Notes under the pieces: model-generated
The model's input: the letters and a program-made list of their open reading frames with translations, nothing else
Told to the model about the DNA's origin: nothing
Databases searched by the model: none
Shown here: positions 27,051 through 36,151 of the stretch, in pieces
Position numbering within the stretch: the first letter of the stretch is position 1
Layout of the letters: every line of letters begins with the position of its first letter
From: Candidatus Palauibacter polyketidifaciens
Lineage (GTDB): Bacteria > Gemmatimonadota > Gemmatimonadetes > Palauibacterales > Palauibacteraceae
DNA length: 64,000 bases
NCBI RefSeq assembly: GCF_947581785.1
Contig: NZ_CANPVO010000039.1
Location: forward strand, 55,165-119,164
Direction: 5' to 3'
Translations under genes and position numbers: made by a program

Positions 27051-29566
27051 TTCGGCGTCAGCATCAGGCGGTCGGCGACGGCGGCTTCCACGCGCTCGCG
27101 GGAGTAATAGAGCGGGAAGAAGCGGTCCTTCGCCCAGCCCTCGAACAGGTTCCGGTACATGGGATCGTCGGGATCTCCACCCTGCCCCGGCGTGTTCGTG
27201 AACACGGCCGTGTCCCAGTCCCCCGCCTCCGCGATGATCCGGAAGGACGGGCCTGACGTCTGATTGTCCCCGCCTCCGGTCTGGTTCACGGTGAAGCCGT
27301 TGCCGCCGCGCGGGAGCGGTCCCACCTCGAGGCGCGCCCGCATCTCGGCGTTCACGATCCCGGACAGCGGGTGCCGGAACCGGGCGTGCTTGAAGCGCAC
27401 GTCGCCGTAGCGCCAGGGGTCGCCGCCGAACCGATCCTCCAGCCCCTCCAGGGCGTCGCCCAGCGTGCGGGCGAGGAAGGCGTCGCGGCCGGCCACGGGA
27501 TCCCCGTCTCCGAGGGGCGCGAACCACGCGGGCGGCGAGCCTAGCCAGTCGATGATCTTCTTCATGGAGAGGCGGCCGAGCGACCCGCGGACTTCGGCGG
27601 GGACGGCGAGCGGCGCCATCTGTCGCTGGAGCTCGCGCTCCCACGACACGTAGATCGCGGCTTCGCGGGACTCCGGGGCCAGCGCGAAGTCCCAGTCGAG
27701 CAGCTCGCCCCGGGCCGCCTCCGCCCCCGCGGGCAGCTCGACGCCGCGCAGCATCGGCACCAGCGAGCGCGCGGGGAGCGACACGTAGTCCGTCGCGAGC
27801 TGCATCATCTCCGCCATCGTGAAGCGCTTCCCCGAAGCGAGGACTTCGTCGATGCGCGCGCTCCGGAACGGGTCGCTCCAGCTCCAACCGACGGCGTCGC
27901 GGTGTTCGTAGCCGGGGGGAACGAGGTTCTGGTTCGCCGTCGACCAGAAGCCCTTCTCGGGGTTGAACACGTGCGGCTTGTGCCGGATCTCGAGGTAGCC
28001 GTCCCACTCGTAGCGGCCGTCCCCCGGTACCGGGACGAGACCCGACCAGTTGCGGCGGATGGGCGCGATCCCCACGGACTGCCAGCCGATGTTCCCCTCC
28101 ACGTCGGCCCACACCATGTTCTCGCCGGGGATGTTCGAGTAGTTGCAGGCGTCCCGGAACTCCTTCCACGTCTTCGCCTGGTTCATGCGCAGGCTCGCGA
28201 GGTACGGCGCGCCGCCGATCTCCATCCACCCCGCGCGCACCGCGTAAGCCAGATCGTTGTCCCGATCCTCGTATACGATGGGCCCGTGCCGCGTGTACCG
28301 GTGCCGCACCCGCTCGGCCGCGCGCCCTTCGACCGGGATCTCATCGTCGATGACCCGCATCTCCTCCCAGTCGCCGCGGTACCAGTAGCGGTCCGGGTCG
28401 TCGGGGTGCGTGCGGTAGACGTAGAGATCCTCGGCGTCCGTCTGGAAGACGGTGAGTCCCCATGCACCGTACCCGTTGTGCCCGATCGAGATGCCGGGGA
28501 GGACCGGCTCGCCCCCGCCGATCACATTCCAGCCCGGTCCGACGAGGTGGACGAGATAGCGCAGCGACGGTGCCGCCTGTACCCGGTGCGGGTCGTTCGC
28601 CATGACCGCGTGTCCGCTCAGAGTGCGGTGCCCCGCCACGACCCAGTTGTTGCTTCCCGTCCCCATCCGCTCCGCCTCGAGGCGCTCCGCCTCGTACGCT
28701 TCGGCCTCGGCTTCCTCCCGCAGCGTCCGCAGGGCGAAGGCTTCCCCGTCGGAGGCGGTGGCGCGGAAGCGGGGCTCGATGTCCTCGGGCTGGAACCGGA
28801 TGGACCCGCGGAAGGCGCGGTACACGTCGAGGATCTCGCGCCGGAGGAGCGAGCCGTCGATCGCGGGATCGAGATCGATGTCCGGCTCTCCCGGATGGAA
28901 GTAGGAGACCTCCTTCACCTTCTCCGCCCCCACCTCCGCAACGGCGATCCCCAGATCCAGCTCCTGCCCGATGTTCATGAGCAGACCCTGGTGGCGGGAG
29001 ATGACGACGTCCGGGGTCCACGGCTGCGGACGGATCCCGAGCATCTCGAACTCGACCGGAAGGAGGCCCGGATCGCGTTCCGTCTCGGCAATGTACGCGT
29101 TGATCCCGTCCGTGAAGGCCTGGATGATCTCCGCGCCGCGCGGGTGATAGTGATTCAGTTCGGCTTCGAGGTCGCCGCGGAAGCGGAACAGCCGCGCCCC
29201 GCGGTCGCGCTCCAGTTCACGGGGACCGAGGATTTCGGAAACCGTGCCCGTGGCTTGGCGCCGCCAGAGTTCGAACTGGAAGAGGCGGTCGCGCGCGGCG
29301 CTGTAACCCTGCGCGAAGAAGAGGTCGTGCTCCGTCTCCGCGTAGATGTGGCTGACGCCCCACAAGTCCTTGAGGATCTCGACCCCGGCCTCGAGCCCCG
29401 GAACCCGCAGGGTCTCCGTATCCACCGGATCGAAGGCGGCGACCCGATCCGGAAGGCCGCCTCGAAGGTCGTCGACGGTCGGCGCGCCGGGCGGGTGTCC
29501 ACCGGAGCCCCGCAGGACCGGCAGGAGGAGGATGAGCGCGAACAGCGTGACGGATCGAACCCGCAT
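27047..29566 (-). CDS. Secreted penicillin acylase-family Ntn-hydrolase
   Basis: An 839-residue exported precursor with a signal peptide at 1-24. It is of the penicillin acylase/acyl-homoserine-lactone acylase family. The autoproteolytic nucleophile serine is the Ser of GSNNWVVAG at about residue 305, which would become the N-terminus of the beta chain. The alpha chain (about 30-290), linker and beta chain (about 305-839) are in normal order. The substrate may be a penicillin, an acyl-homoserine lactone or another amide; sequence alone does not decide. The TAG stop lies in the repeat element at 26884-27050. Confidence 0.88.
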   Translation of the reverse strand: MRVRSVTLFALILLLPVLRGSGGHPPGAPTVDDLRGGLPDRVAAFDPVDTETLRVPGLEAGVEILKDLWGVSHIYAETEHDLFFAQGYSAARDRLFQFELWRRQATGTVSEILGPRELERDRGARLFRFRGDLEAELNHYHPRGAEIIQAFTDGINAYIAETERDPGLLPVEFEMLGIRPQPWTPDVVISRHQGLLMNIGQELDLGIAVAEVGAEKVKEVSYFHPGEPDIDLDPAIDGSLLRREILDVYRAFRGSIRFQPEDIEPRFRATASDGEAFALRTLREEAEAEAYEAERLEAERMGTGSNNWVVAGHRTLSGHAVMANDPHRVQAAPSLRYLVHLVGPGWNVIGGGEPVLPGISIGHNGYGAWGLTVFQTDAEDLYVYRTHPDDPDRYWYRGDWEEMRVIDDEIPVEGRAAERVRHRYTRHGPIVYEDRDNDLAYAVRAGWMEIGGAPYLASLRMNQAKTWKEFRDACNYSNIPGENMVWADVEGNIGWQSVGIAPIRRNWSGLVPVPGDGRYEWDGYLEIRHKPHVFNPEKGFWSTANQNLVPPGYEHRDAVGWSWSDPFRSARIDEVLASGKRFTMAEMMQLATDYVSLPARSLVPMLRGVELPAGAEAARGELLDWDFALAPESREAAIYVSWERELQRQMAPLAVPAEVRGSLGRLSMKKIIDWLGSPPAWFAPLGDGDPVAGRDAFLARTLGDALEGLEDRFGGDPWRYGDVRFKHARFRHPLSGIVNAEMRARLEVGPLPRGGNGFTVNQTGGGDNQTSGPSFRIIAEAGDWDTAVFTNTPGQGGDPDDPMYRNLFEGWAKDRFFPLYYSRERVEAAVADRLMLTPN

Positions 29567-29601
29567 CGGATTCTCCTTGGGTGGTCTTCTCGTGAGTCCG
29601 G

Positions 29602-30438
29602 CTACGACCCCGTGGCTCTCTTCTTCGCCGGCTCCTTCCCGGCCTCGTCGTCGGTCTCCCTCCCGTCGGACCCCGAGACGCTCGCCTTGAGCGCGGCCAT
29701 GAGGTCGATGACCTTCGCCGTCGTTTCCTCCTCGACCGGCGCGGTGATCTCCGTCCCGTCGGCTACCTTGCGCTCGATCGCCGCGAGCATGCGCTGCCCG
29801 ACCTCATCCTCGTACTTCGACGGGTCGAAGTCCTCCGAAGCGATCTGCTCGATCAGTTGTACGGCGAGGCCGAGTTCCGCATCGGCGACCTCGCCCTCTC
29901 CCGACGGCACGTCGGCGATGTCCCGCACCTCATGTGCGTAGTGCAGCTGTTCGAGAACGAGGTGATCGCCCACCGGCCGCACGAGGACGAGATACTGCTT
30001 GCCGCGCGCCGCATATTTCGCGAGGGCGGCCCATCCCGTCTTCTTCATGGCGGCGCCGAGGAGCCGGTAGGCCTTGTCCCCTCCGCGCGCAGGTCCGAGA
30101 TAGTACGTCTTCCCGATGTAGGCCCGTTCGACCTGGTCCAGCGGCACGAACTCGACGATCTCGACCGCCTGCGTCGCCTCCGCCTCGAGCGCCTTCAGCT
30201 CCTCAGGCTTGAAGGTCACGTACTGGTCCTTCGCGAACTGGTATCCCTTGATGAGATCGCTGCGCTGGACCGGCTCCCCCGTCTTCGCATCCACGTACTG
30301 CTGCTTCACGCGGGTTCCGTCGGGGGAGAGGAAGTTGAAGCGGACCTTCTGCGAGTTTTCGGCGGACGAGTAGAGCTGGCACGGGATCGAAACGAGCCCG
30401 AACGAGACCGTCGCCGTTGCGATGGGTCGAGGTGACAT
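29602..30438 (-). CDS. ku: Non-homologous end joining protein Ku
   Basis: A 278-residue bacterial Ku homodimer subunit that binds broken DNA ends. Conserved core segments are visible: the N-terminal TATVSFGLVSIPCQLY, then TYYLGP, and LHYAHEVRD. A lysine-rich C-terminal tail follows (EPAKKRATGS). It is divergent from ligD across 165 bases. ATG at 30438. The repair partner beside it strongly supports a two-protein end-joining pathway. Confidence 0.95.
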   Translation of the reverse strand: MSPRPIATATVSFGLVSIPCQLYSSAENSQKVRFNFLSPDGTRVKQQYVDAKTGEPVQRSDLIKGYQFAKDQYVTFKPEELKALEAEATQAVEIVEFVPLDQVERAYIGKTYYLGPARGGDKAYRLLGAAMKKTGWAALAKYAARGKQYLVLVRPVGDHLVLEQLHYAHEVRDIADVPSGEGEVADAELGLAVQLIEQIASEDFDPSKYEDEVGQRMLAAIERKVADGTEITAPVEEETTAKVIDLMAALKASVSGSDGRETDDEAGKEPAKKRATGS

Positions 30439-30514
30439 CCTGCGCCTCTCCGTGTTCGCGCCGGACCACCCGGCGCGGTATCAACCCCGGCGTGATGCCG
30501 GACCGGGGGGCCGA

Positions 30515-30522
30515 ATTATAGT
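30515..30522. promoter_or_regulatory. Overlapping divergent -10 elements between ku and ligD
   Basis: In the 165-base ku/ligD gap, ATTATAGT reads TATAAT toward ku (minus, 30515-30520) and TATAGT toward ligD (plus, 30517-30522). It stands out in GC-rich surroundings. -35 matches at 17 bases are poor for both directions, so this is a candidate only. It would imply that the two repair genes are fired from one shared region. Confidence 0.4.
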
Positions 30523-30603
30523 TTCCGGGCCGGATTGTGCATACCGCTCCGGCGTACACCGCCCGGAGGGTCGAAAGCAGCGTCGAGGGACAGGGCCGCG
30601 AGC

Positions 30604-33243
30604 ATGCCCCGAAGAAAACTCGAGGAATACCGGGACAAACGCGCTTCCGAGCGCACGCCGGAGCCCTTCGGCGGCGCGCCCGGGACGGGGGTCGGCGTGT
30701 TCGTCGTCCAGTTGCACGCGGCGACGCGCCGGCACTACGACCTCCGCCTGGAAATCGGGGGCGTCCTCGTTTCGTGGGCCGTCCCCAGGGGCATCTCCCC
30801 CGATCCGGCGGACAAGAAGCTCGCGATGCACGTCGAGGACCACCCGATCGAGTACATCGAGTTCGAGGGCGTGATTCCGAAGGGCGAGTACGGCGGCGGC
30901 GAGATGATCGTGTGGGACATCGGCCGCTGCATCATGCTCGAAGATCCGGAGGAGGGACTGGAGGCGGGCAAGCTCCTGTTCGAGCTTCGGGGCCACAAGC
31001 TCAGGGGCGTATGGACGCTGGTGCGGCTGGCGAAGGGGGAGACCGGCCGGGAATGGCTCCTCATCCGCGAGCGGCGCGGCGGACACCCGATCCTGGAGGA
31101 CGGATCGCTCCCCGAAACGTCCATCCTGTCCGGCCTCACGGTCGAGGAGATGGCCGAGCGCGAGCGCGGTTGGTATCCCGGAGAGAATCTGACCGCGGCC
31201 CTCGAGCGGGCCGGCGCGCCGGAGCGGCCGGTCGATCCCGCCGACGTGCGGTTCATGCTCGCCCAACCCCGGGAGGAAGCGTTCGACGATCCCGCCTGGC
31301 ACTTCGAGCTGAAGCTCGACGGCTACCGCATGCTGGCCTCGGCCGTCGACGGAGCGGCCAGCCTCCTGACCCGGAACGGGCACGACGCGCTCCCCACCTT
31401 CCCGGACATCGCTCGCGCCCTCCGCAAGCTCCCCTTCCGGCGCGTGGTGCTGGATGGGGAGGTCGTCGTTCACGACGCCGCGGGATACCCCAGCTTCCGG
31501 CGCCTGCAGAAGCGGGCCAGACTCTCGCGCCCACTGGATGTGCGGCACGCCTCGTTCGACGCGCCGGCCAGCTTCTACGCCTTCGACCTGCTCGCCTTCG
31601 ACGACCGCGATCTACGCGATCTCCCGCTCTCCGAGCGGCGCACCCTCCTGCGCGGCGTGGTACCCGAGGCGGGCCCGATCCGGCTCAGCGAACACTTCGA
31701 GGAGTGCGGGAAGGCCCTCTTCCGGCAGGTGCAGGAGATGGGACTCGAGGGGATCATGGCCAAGCGCGCCGACTCCCGGTACACCGGCGGCCGGGCTCCC
31801 GACTGGCGGAAGATCCACGCCGCGCGCGAGGCCCGTTTCGTCATCGTCGGCTTCACGAGTCCCGCCGGCTCGCGGACGGGCTTCGGCGCGCTCCACCTCG
31901 GCGCGTACGGCCCCGCCGGCGTCGCATCCCCCGCCAACCCCGCATCGGGCACCGCCGCGGACGACGACGGCCTCGCCCTCCATTACATCGGTCGCGTGGG
32001 AACGGGCTTCGACGACGAGACGCTGGCGAAACTCCGGACCCGGCTCGACGCGCTGGAGGCGGCCGGACCCGCATTCGCGACGCCGGCCCCCGCCGGAGAC
32101 GATCACAACTGGGTCGAACCCGAACTCGTGGCGGAGGTCCGTTACAAGGAAATCACCGAGGGCGGCCTGCTGCGGCATGCCGTCTTCCTCGGCGTCCTGC
32201 CGACCCCGGAGGAGGAATCCGGGGACGAGGATCGCGAATACGTGGTTCCCACCGACTGTCGGCTGCCCCGGGATCCGCGCGCGGCGCTGGCCGATCCCGT
32301 GCGCGTGGACACGTCGCCCCCGCCCGTGGAGGAGTTGCAACTCTCGAACCTCGACAAGGTCTTCTGGCCGGACGAGGGATACACGAAGGGCGACCTGATC
32401 GCGTACTACCGGGACATCGCCCCGTGGCTGCTGAAGTTCCTCGAGGACCGGCCTCTGGTGCTCACCCGCTATCCGGACGGGATCGGCGGGAAGTCCTTCT
32501 TTCAGAAGAACGCGCCGGGGTTCCAGCCCGAGTGGGTGCGCACGGAGGCGATCTGGAGCCGCGGCTCCGAGCGCGACATCCACTATTTCATCGCCGACGA
32601 CCCGGCGGTGCTCGTGTACATCGCGAACCTCGGCGCGATTCCGCTCCACGCGTGGGCGAGCCGCGTCGGGAGCCTGGACCGCCCCGACTGGTGCCTCCTC
32701 GACCTCGACCCCAAGCACAAGCGCGACGGCGAGGAGGTGTACGCCCCGTTCCGGGACGTGATCGACGTGGCGCGCGCGATCGGCGCGCTGTGCGAGGAGA
32801 TCGGACTCCCCAGCTATCCCAAGACGAGCGGCTCGTCGGGGATCCACGTGATGATTCCGCTCGGCGGACAGCTCGACTACGAACAGTCGCGCACCCTCGC
32901 GCAACTGCTCGCGACGGCGGTGGTGGCGGAGATCCCCGACCGGGCCACGATCGTCCGGAACCCCTCGCGGCGCGAAGGCAGGGTCTACATCGACTACGTG
33001 CAAAACGGGCGCGGGCGGCTCGTCGTGGCGCCGTATTCCGTGCGGTCGCGCGCGGGCGCCACCGTGTCCGCGCCGCTGCGCTGGACGGAAGTGAAGGAGG
33101 GACTCTCGATGGAAGACTTCACGATCCGAACGATGCCGGAGCGCGCCCGGTCGCTGGACCCCGACCCGCTTCTCCGCGTGCTGTCGGAGGAACCCGATCT
33201 CATGGCCGCGCTCGACGCGCTGCAGCGGAGGATCGGCGGATGA
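30604..33243 (+). CDS. ligD: Multifunctional DNA ligase LigD (phosphoesterase-ligase-polymerase)
   Basis: An 879-residue end-joining enzyme. Domains in order: 3'-phosphoesterase (about 1-165; RRHYDLRLE and DHPIEYIEFEGVIPKGEYG), ATP-dependent ligase (about 215-540; adenylated Lys237 in ELKLDGYRML, EGIMAKRADSRYTGG), and primase-like polymerase (about 590-879; LDLDPKHK with the metal Asp pair, TSGSSGIHVMIPL). This PE-Lig-Pol order matches Pseudomonas rather than Mycobacterium (Pol-PE-Lig). The start ATG 30604 gives MPRRKLEEYR. It overlaps the next gene as ATGA and is divergent from ku. Confidence 0.95.
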   Translation: MPRRKLEEYRDKRASERTPEPFGGAPGTGVGVFVVQLHAATRRHYDLRLEIGGVLVSWAVPRGISPDPADKKLAMHVEDHPIEYIEFEGVIPKGEYGGGEMIVWDIGRCIMLEDPEEGLEAGKLLFELRGHKLRGVWTLVRLAKGETGREWLLIRERRGGHPILEDGSLPETSILSGLTVEEMAERERGWYPGENLTAALERAGAPERPVDPADVRFMLAQPREEAFDDPAWHFELKLDGYRMLASAVDGAASLLTRNGHDALPTFPDIARALRKLPFRRVVLDGEVVVHDAAGYPSFRRLQKRARLSRPLDVRHASFDAPASFYAFDLLAFDDRDLRDLPLSERRTLLRGVVPEAGPIRLSEHFEECGKALFRQVQEMGLEGIMAKRADSRYTGGRAPDWRKIHAAREARFVIVGFTSPAGSRTGFGALHLGAYGPAGVASPANPASGTAADDDGLALHYIGRVGTGFDDETLAKLRTRLDALEAAGPAFATPAPAGDDHNWVEPELVAEVRYKEITEGGLLRHAVFLGVLPTPEEESGDEDREYVVPTDCRLPRDPRAALADPVRVDTSPPPVEELQLSNLDKVFWPDEGYTKGDLIAYYRDIAPWLLKFLEDRPLVLTRYPDGIGGKSFFQKNAPGFQPEWVRTEAIWSRGSERDIHYFIADDPAVLVYIANLGAIPLHAWASRVGSLDRPDWCLLDLDPKHKRDGEEVYAPFRDVIDVARAIGALCEEIGLPSYPKTSGSSGIHVMIPLGGQLDYEQSRTLAQLLATAVVAEIPDRATIVRNPSRREGRVYIDYVQNGRGRLVVAPYSVRSRAGATVSAPLRWTEVKEGLSMEDFTIRTMPERARSLDPDPLLRVLSEEPDLMAALDALQRRIGG

Positions 33244-34445
33244 GCGCGCAGGGCAGCCGGGCGAGCGCCGCTGAGGGCCGCGCGCACCGGTCGCCCGGGC
33301 GGCTGGCCGGGATTCCGGGGTTCGACATCGACGGGGTGGCGCGGGCGGCGGAGAGCGATCCCCGCATCCTCCGGCTCGAAAACCTCGACACCGACCTGAG
33401 GCCCCCCGCGGCGGCCGTGGCCGCCACCCGCGCCGCGCTCGAATCGCCGGCCGCCAACAGCTATCTGCCCTTCACGGGCCGGGCCGGCCTGCGCGCGGCG
33501 GCCGCCCGGCACGTCGGCCGGCTCTCCGGGCGGGACTACGACCCGGACCGGGAGTGCGTGATCACCGCGGGCGGCACGGAGGGCCTGCTCAACGCCCTGC
33601 TCGCCACGGTGGACCCGGGCGACGAAGTCGTCGTCACCGACCCCACGTACGCCGGCATGCTCCAGCGCGTGCGGCTGGCGGGTGCGCGCCCCCGGCTCGC
33701 GCCCTGGGTCTTCGATCCCGCGCGGGGCTGGCGCCTCGACCTCGACGCCCTCGCCGCGCGCGTCCGCGACCGGACCCGGGCGCTTTTCATCATGAACCCG
33801 TCGATGCCGTCCGGCGGCGTGCTCGACGCCGGCGACTGGGCCGTCGTGGCGGAACTGTGCGAGCGTCACGACCTGTGGCTCATCTACAACGCGGCGATGG
33901 AACGCATCCTCTACGACGGCCGCCCCTACCTGCACCCCGCCGGCCTCCCGGGCATGCGGGAACGCACGCTCACGGTCGGCTCGGTCTCCAAGGAGCACCG
34001 CATGATCGGCTGGCGCACGGGCTGGATCGTCGGGCCGGCCGCCGCCATGGCGGATGTCGCCAAGGTCGGGATCTACAACGTCGTGACGGGCGTCGGGATC
34101 GGGCAGCCCGGCGCGCTGGCGGCGCTGACCGCCGCGGACGAAGCGGAGGACGTGGCGGCTTGCGTACGACGCTGGGAGCGGCGCCGCCACGCGGTACTCG
34201 ACGCGCTCCGCGACTACCCGGTCCGCCCCGCCGCGGGCGGCTGGTCGCTCCTCGTCGACACCCGCCCCCTCGGCCTCACCGCCCGCGAACTCTCCGCGCG
34301 ACTCCTCACCCAGGCCGCCGTCGCCGCCACCCCCATGGACGCCTGGGGCGGCCCCGACGCCCGGCACCAACTCCGCCTCGTCTTCAGCAACGAACCCAGC
34401 ATGCGGCTCCAAATCCTCGGAGACCGCCTCTCCAAGGTCCTGTAG
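33240..34445 (+). CDS. PLP-dependent class I/II aminotransferase-like protein
   Basis: A 401-residue fold-type I PLP enzyme. The Schiff-base lysine is in SVSKEHRMIGWRTGW. The aspartate that normally pairs with the pyridine nitrogen is replaced: the DxxY region reads LIYNAAMERIL, with Asn instead of Asp. The usual NPxNPTG motif is NPSMPSG. The cofactor pocket is therefore atypical, and transamination is not certain. ATG 33240 overlaps the ligD TGA, so this gene is coupled to a DNA repair gene, an odd pairing that may be incidental. Confidence 0.75.
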   Translation: MSAQGSRASAAEGRAHRSPGRLAGIPGFDIDGVARAAESDPRILRLENLDTDLRPPAAAVAATRAALESPAANSYLPFTGRAGLRAAAARHVGRLSGRDYDPDRECVITAGGTEGLLNALLATVDPGDEVVVTDPTYAGMLQRVRLAGARPRLAPWVFDPARGWRLDLDALAARVRDRTRALFIMNPSMPSGGVLDAGDWAVVAELCERHDLWLIYNAAMERILYDGRPYLHPAGLPGMRERTLTVGSVSKEHRMIGWRTGWIVGPAAAMADVAKVGIYNVVTGVGIGQPGALAALTAADEAEDVAACVRRWERRRHAVLDALRDYPVRPAAGGWSLLVDTRPLGLTARELSARLLTQAAVAATPMDAWGGPDARHQLRLVFSNEPSMRLQILGDRLSKVL

Positions 34446-34464
34446 CTCGGGCGGAACCCGTGCT

Positions 34465-34553
34465 CGACAAAAGTCAGTTAGTTCGATATGTTTCTGACAC
34501 TTTTGCGACCCTCATCACCGGCCGGAACCCGAACGGATGCGACAAATGTCAAG
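34465..34553 (+). promoter_or_regulatory. Repeated half-sites upstream of abiEi (candidate autoregulatory operator)
   Basis: Three related half-sites surround the abiEi start: CGACAAAAGTCAG (34465-34477, plus), its inverted partner CTGACACTTTTGCG (34494-34507), and CGACAAATGTCAAG (34540-34553), the last overlapping the start codon region. The first two form an inverted repeat around an AT-rich centre. AbiEi antitoxins of known systems repress their own promoters through inverted repeats, so this is a plausible operator. Binding here is inference. Confidence 0.5.
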
Positions 34554-35142
34554 CCTGCCACGTCAAATCGCCGAATACGCGGCCACACTCCCCGAGGGAG
34601 CACCCATTTGCCCGGGCTCACTGCTCCATCTCGGGAACCGGGCGGCCGTCGACCAGGCGTTGTCGCGCCTCGCCCGGCGGGGACAGTTGATGCGGATCTT
34701 TCGAGGCGTGTACGTGCGTCCAGTGGTAACCCGGTTCGGCATATTGGCGCCCTCGGTCGAAAAGGTCGTCGCGGCGCTAGCCGCCCTCTGGGGGGAAACC
34801 ATCGTCCCTTGCACGGGCGCTGCAGCCAACGTTCTCGGCCTCACTACCCAGGTGCCGGTTCGACTCGTATACCTCACTTCCGGGCCGAGTCGCACGCTCC
34901 GGCTTCAGGCGCTCGTCATCCAACTTCGGCATGCACCGCGGTGGCAACTCGTCGCTCCGGGGCGGCCGGCGGGCCTCGCCGTCCGCGCCATGGCGTGGCT
35001 GGGTCGCACGGAGGCGGCGCGAGGCCTCGACGTCATCGCTCGTCGACTTTCGCCGGCAGATCTGGCCGAACTGGCGGAGGCACGCCCCATTCTGCCGTCC
35101 TGGATCGCTACTCCGGTGAGCAACCTGCTGGCTCGTGGGTGA
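34537..35142 (+). CDS. abiEi: AbiEi-like antitoxin (DUF6088-type, type IV toxin-antitoxin)
   Basis: A 201-residue protein. An N-terminal winged helix-turn-helix (about 25-60: AAVDQALSRLARRGQLMRIFRGVYV) is followed by a C-terminal domain typical of AbiEi/DUF6088 antitoxins. Its partner, a nucleotidyltransferase toxin, overlaps by 8 bases. A second in-frame ATG at 34546 is a possible start. The region 34446-36151 is less GC-rich than its neighbours and is bounded by unrelated genes, consistent with a mobile defence cassette. Confidence 0.8.
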   Translation: MRQMSSLPRQIAEYAATLPEGAPICPGSLLHLGNRAAVDQALSRLARRGQLMRIFRGVYVRPVVTRFGILAPSVEKVVAALAALWGETIVPCTGAAANVLGLTTQVPVRLVYLTSGPSRTLRLQALVIQLRHAPRWQLVAPGRPAGLAVRAMAWLGRTEAARGLDVIARRLSPADLAELAEARPILPSWIATPVSNLLARG

Positions 35143-36151
35143 CGTTCCCTATCGGACCCTCTCGCGGTCCGACCGAGCCAAGGCGCTCAGGGCCGCCTCG
35201 ATTCGCGGCGGACGGCCCGTTCACCTGCTGGAGAAGGACGTTTGGGTCGTTCAGGTCCTATCGGTGCTGTTCGGTGCGCCGTTCGGGCGCCATCTGACCT
35301 TCAAGGGAGGGACGTCGCTGGCAAAGGCGTATCGTGTGATTCGACGGTTCTCCGAAGATATCGACGTCACATACGACATCCGGCAGTTGGTTCCCGACTT
35401 GGTGGCCGATGCCGACGAGGAGGCGTTACCCCCCACCCGCAGTCAGGAGCAGCGCTGGACGAAGGCCATTCGCACCCGACTGGCGGAATGGGCGGCGGAT
35501 GATGCTCTGCCTACGATCCGCGATGCGCTGGCGCGGAGGAAATACTCCGCCCGCGTTCGCTCCGATGGGGACCGGATCCATGTAAGTTATGAACCGCTCT
35601 TCGCCGACGGCGGTTTTGTCCGGCCGGAAGTGCTGGTGGAGTTCGGAGCCCGCGCGACGGGCGAACCGCGTCGAGAGCGGGTCATCGAGTGCGACGCCGC
35701 CGAATTCTTGCCCGACGTTCGCCTCCCTTCGGCGCAACCCTCCGTGATGTTGGCCGAGCGTACCTTCTGGGAGAAGGCCACGGCGATACATGTCTTCTGC
35801 CGCCGGCTCCGACAGCGGGGGACGCGCCTCTCCAGACACTGGCACGACCTGGTGCGGCTGGACGACGCCGGCTACGCCGAGAAAGCGTTGGCGGATCGGG
35901 CACTGGCTGGTTCCGTGGCTCGCCACAAGTCGCTTTTCTTCAGGGAACGGGATACCTCGGGGGGATGGATCGACTACGAAGCCGCGGTTTCGGGCGGGCT
36001 TCAACTATGCCCGGACGGTCCCTTCAGGGAAGCTCTCGCCGCCGACTATGAACAGATGATGGGCAGCGGCATGCTGTTCGATGATGAGGAAGCGTTCGAG
36101 GAGATCATCAACCGATGCGCCGATATCGAGGAAAGGGCGAATCGCTGCTAG
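35135..36151 (+). CDS. abiEii: AbiEii/AbiGii-family nucleotidyltransferase toxin
   Basis: A 338-residue nucleotidyltransferase. The catalytic signature is LTFKGGTSLAKAYRVIRRFS followed by EDIDVTYD: the GS-type motif and the DxD acidic pair. AbiEii proteins of type IV toxin-antitoxin systems transfer nucleotides to a host target (tRNA in characterised relatives) and provide phage abortive infection. It begins with GTG at 35135 inside the antitoxin gene. The convergent glutaminyl cyclotransferase stop overlaps its stop in CTAG. Confidence 0.88.
   Translation: MGDVPYRTLSRSDRAKALRAASIRGGRPVHLLEKDVWVVQVLSVLFGAPFGRHLTFKGGTSLAKAYRVIRRFSEDIDVTYDIRQLVPDLVADADEEALPPTRSQEQRWTKAIRTRLAEWAADDALPTIRDALARRKYSARVRSDGDRIHVSYEPLFADGGFVRPEVLVEFGARATGEPRRERVIECDAAEFLPDVRLPSAQPSVMLAERTFWEKATAIHVFCRRLRQRGTRLSRHWHDLVRLDDAGYAEKALADRALAGSVARHKSLFFRERDTSGGWIDYEAAVSGGLQLCPDGPFREALAADYEQMMGSGMLFDDEEAFEEIINRCADIEERANRC

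Noticed and set aside
30439..30603. A separate small gene between ku and ligD
   Set aside because: Only short frames without ribosome-binding sites; the region is better explained as a promoter gap.
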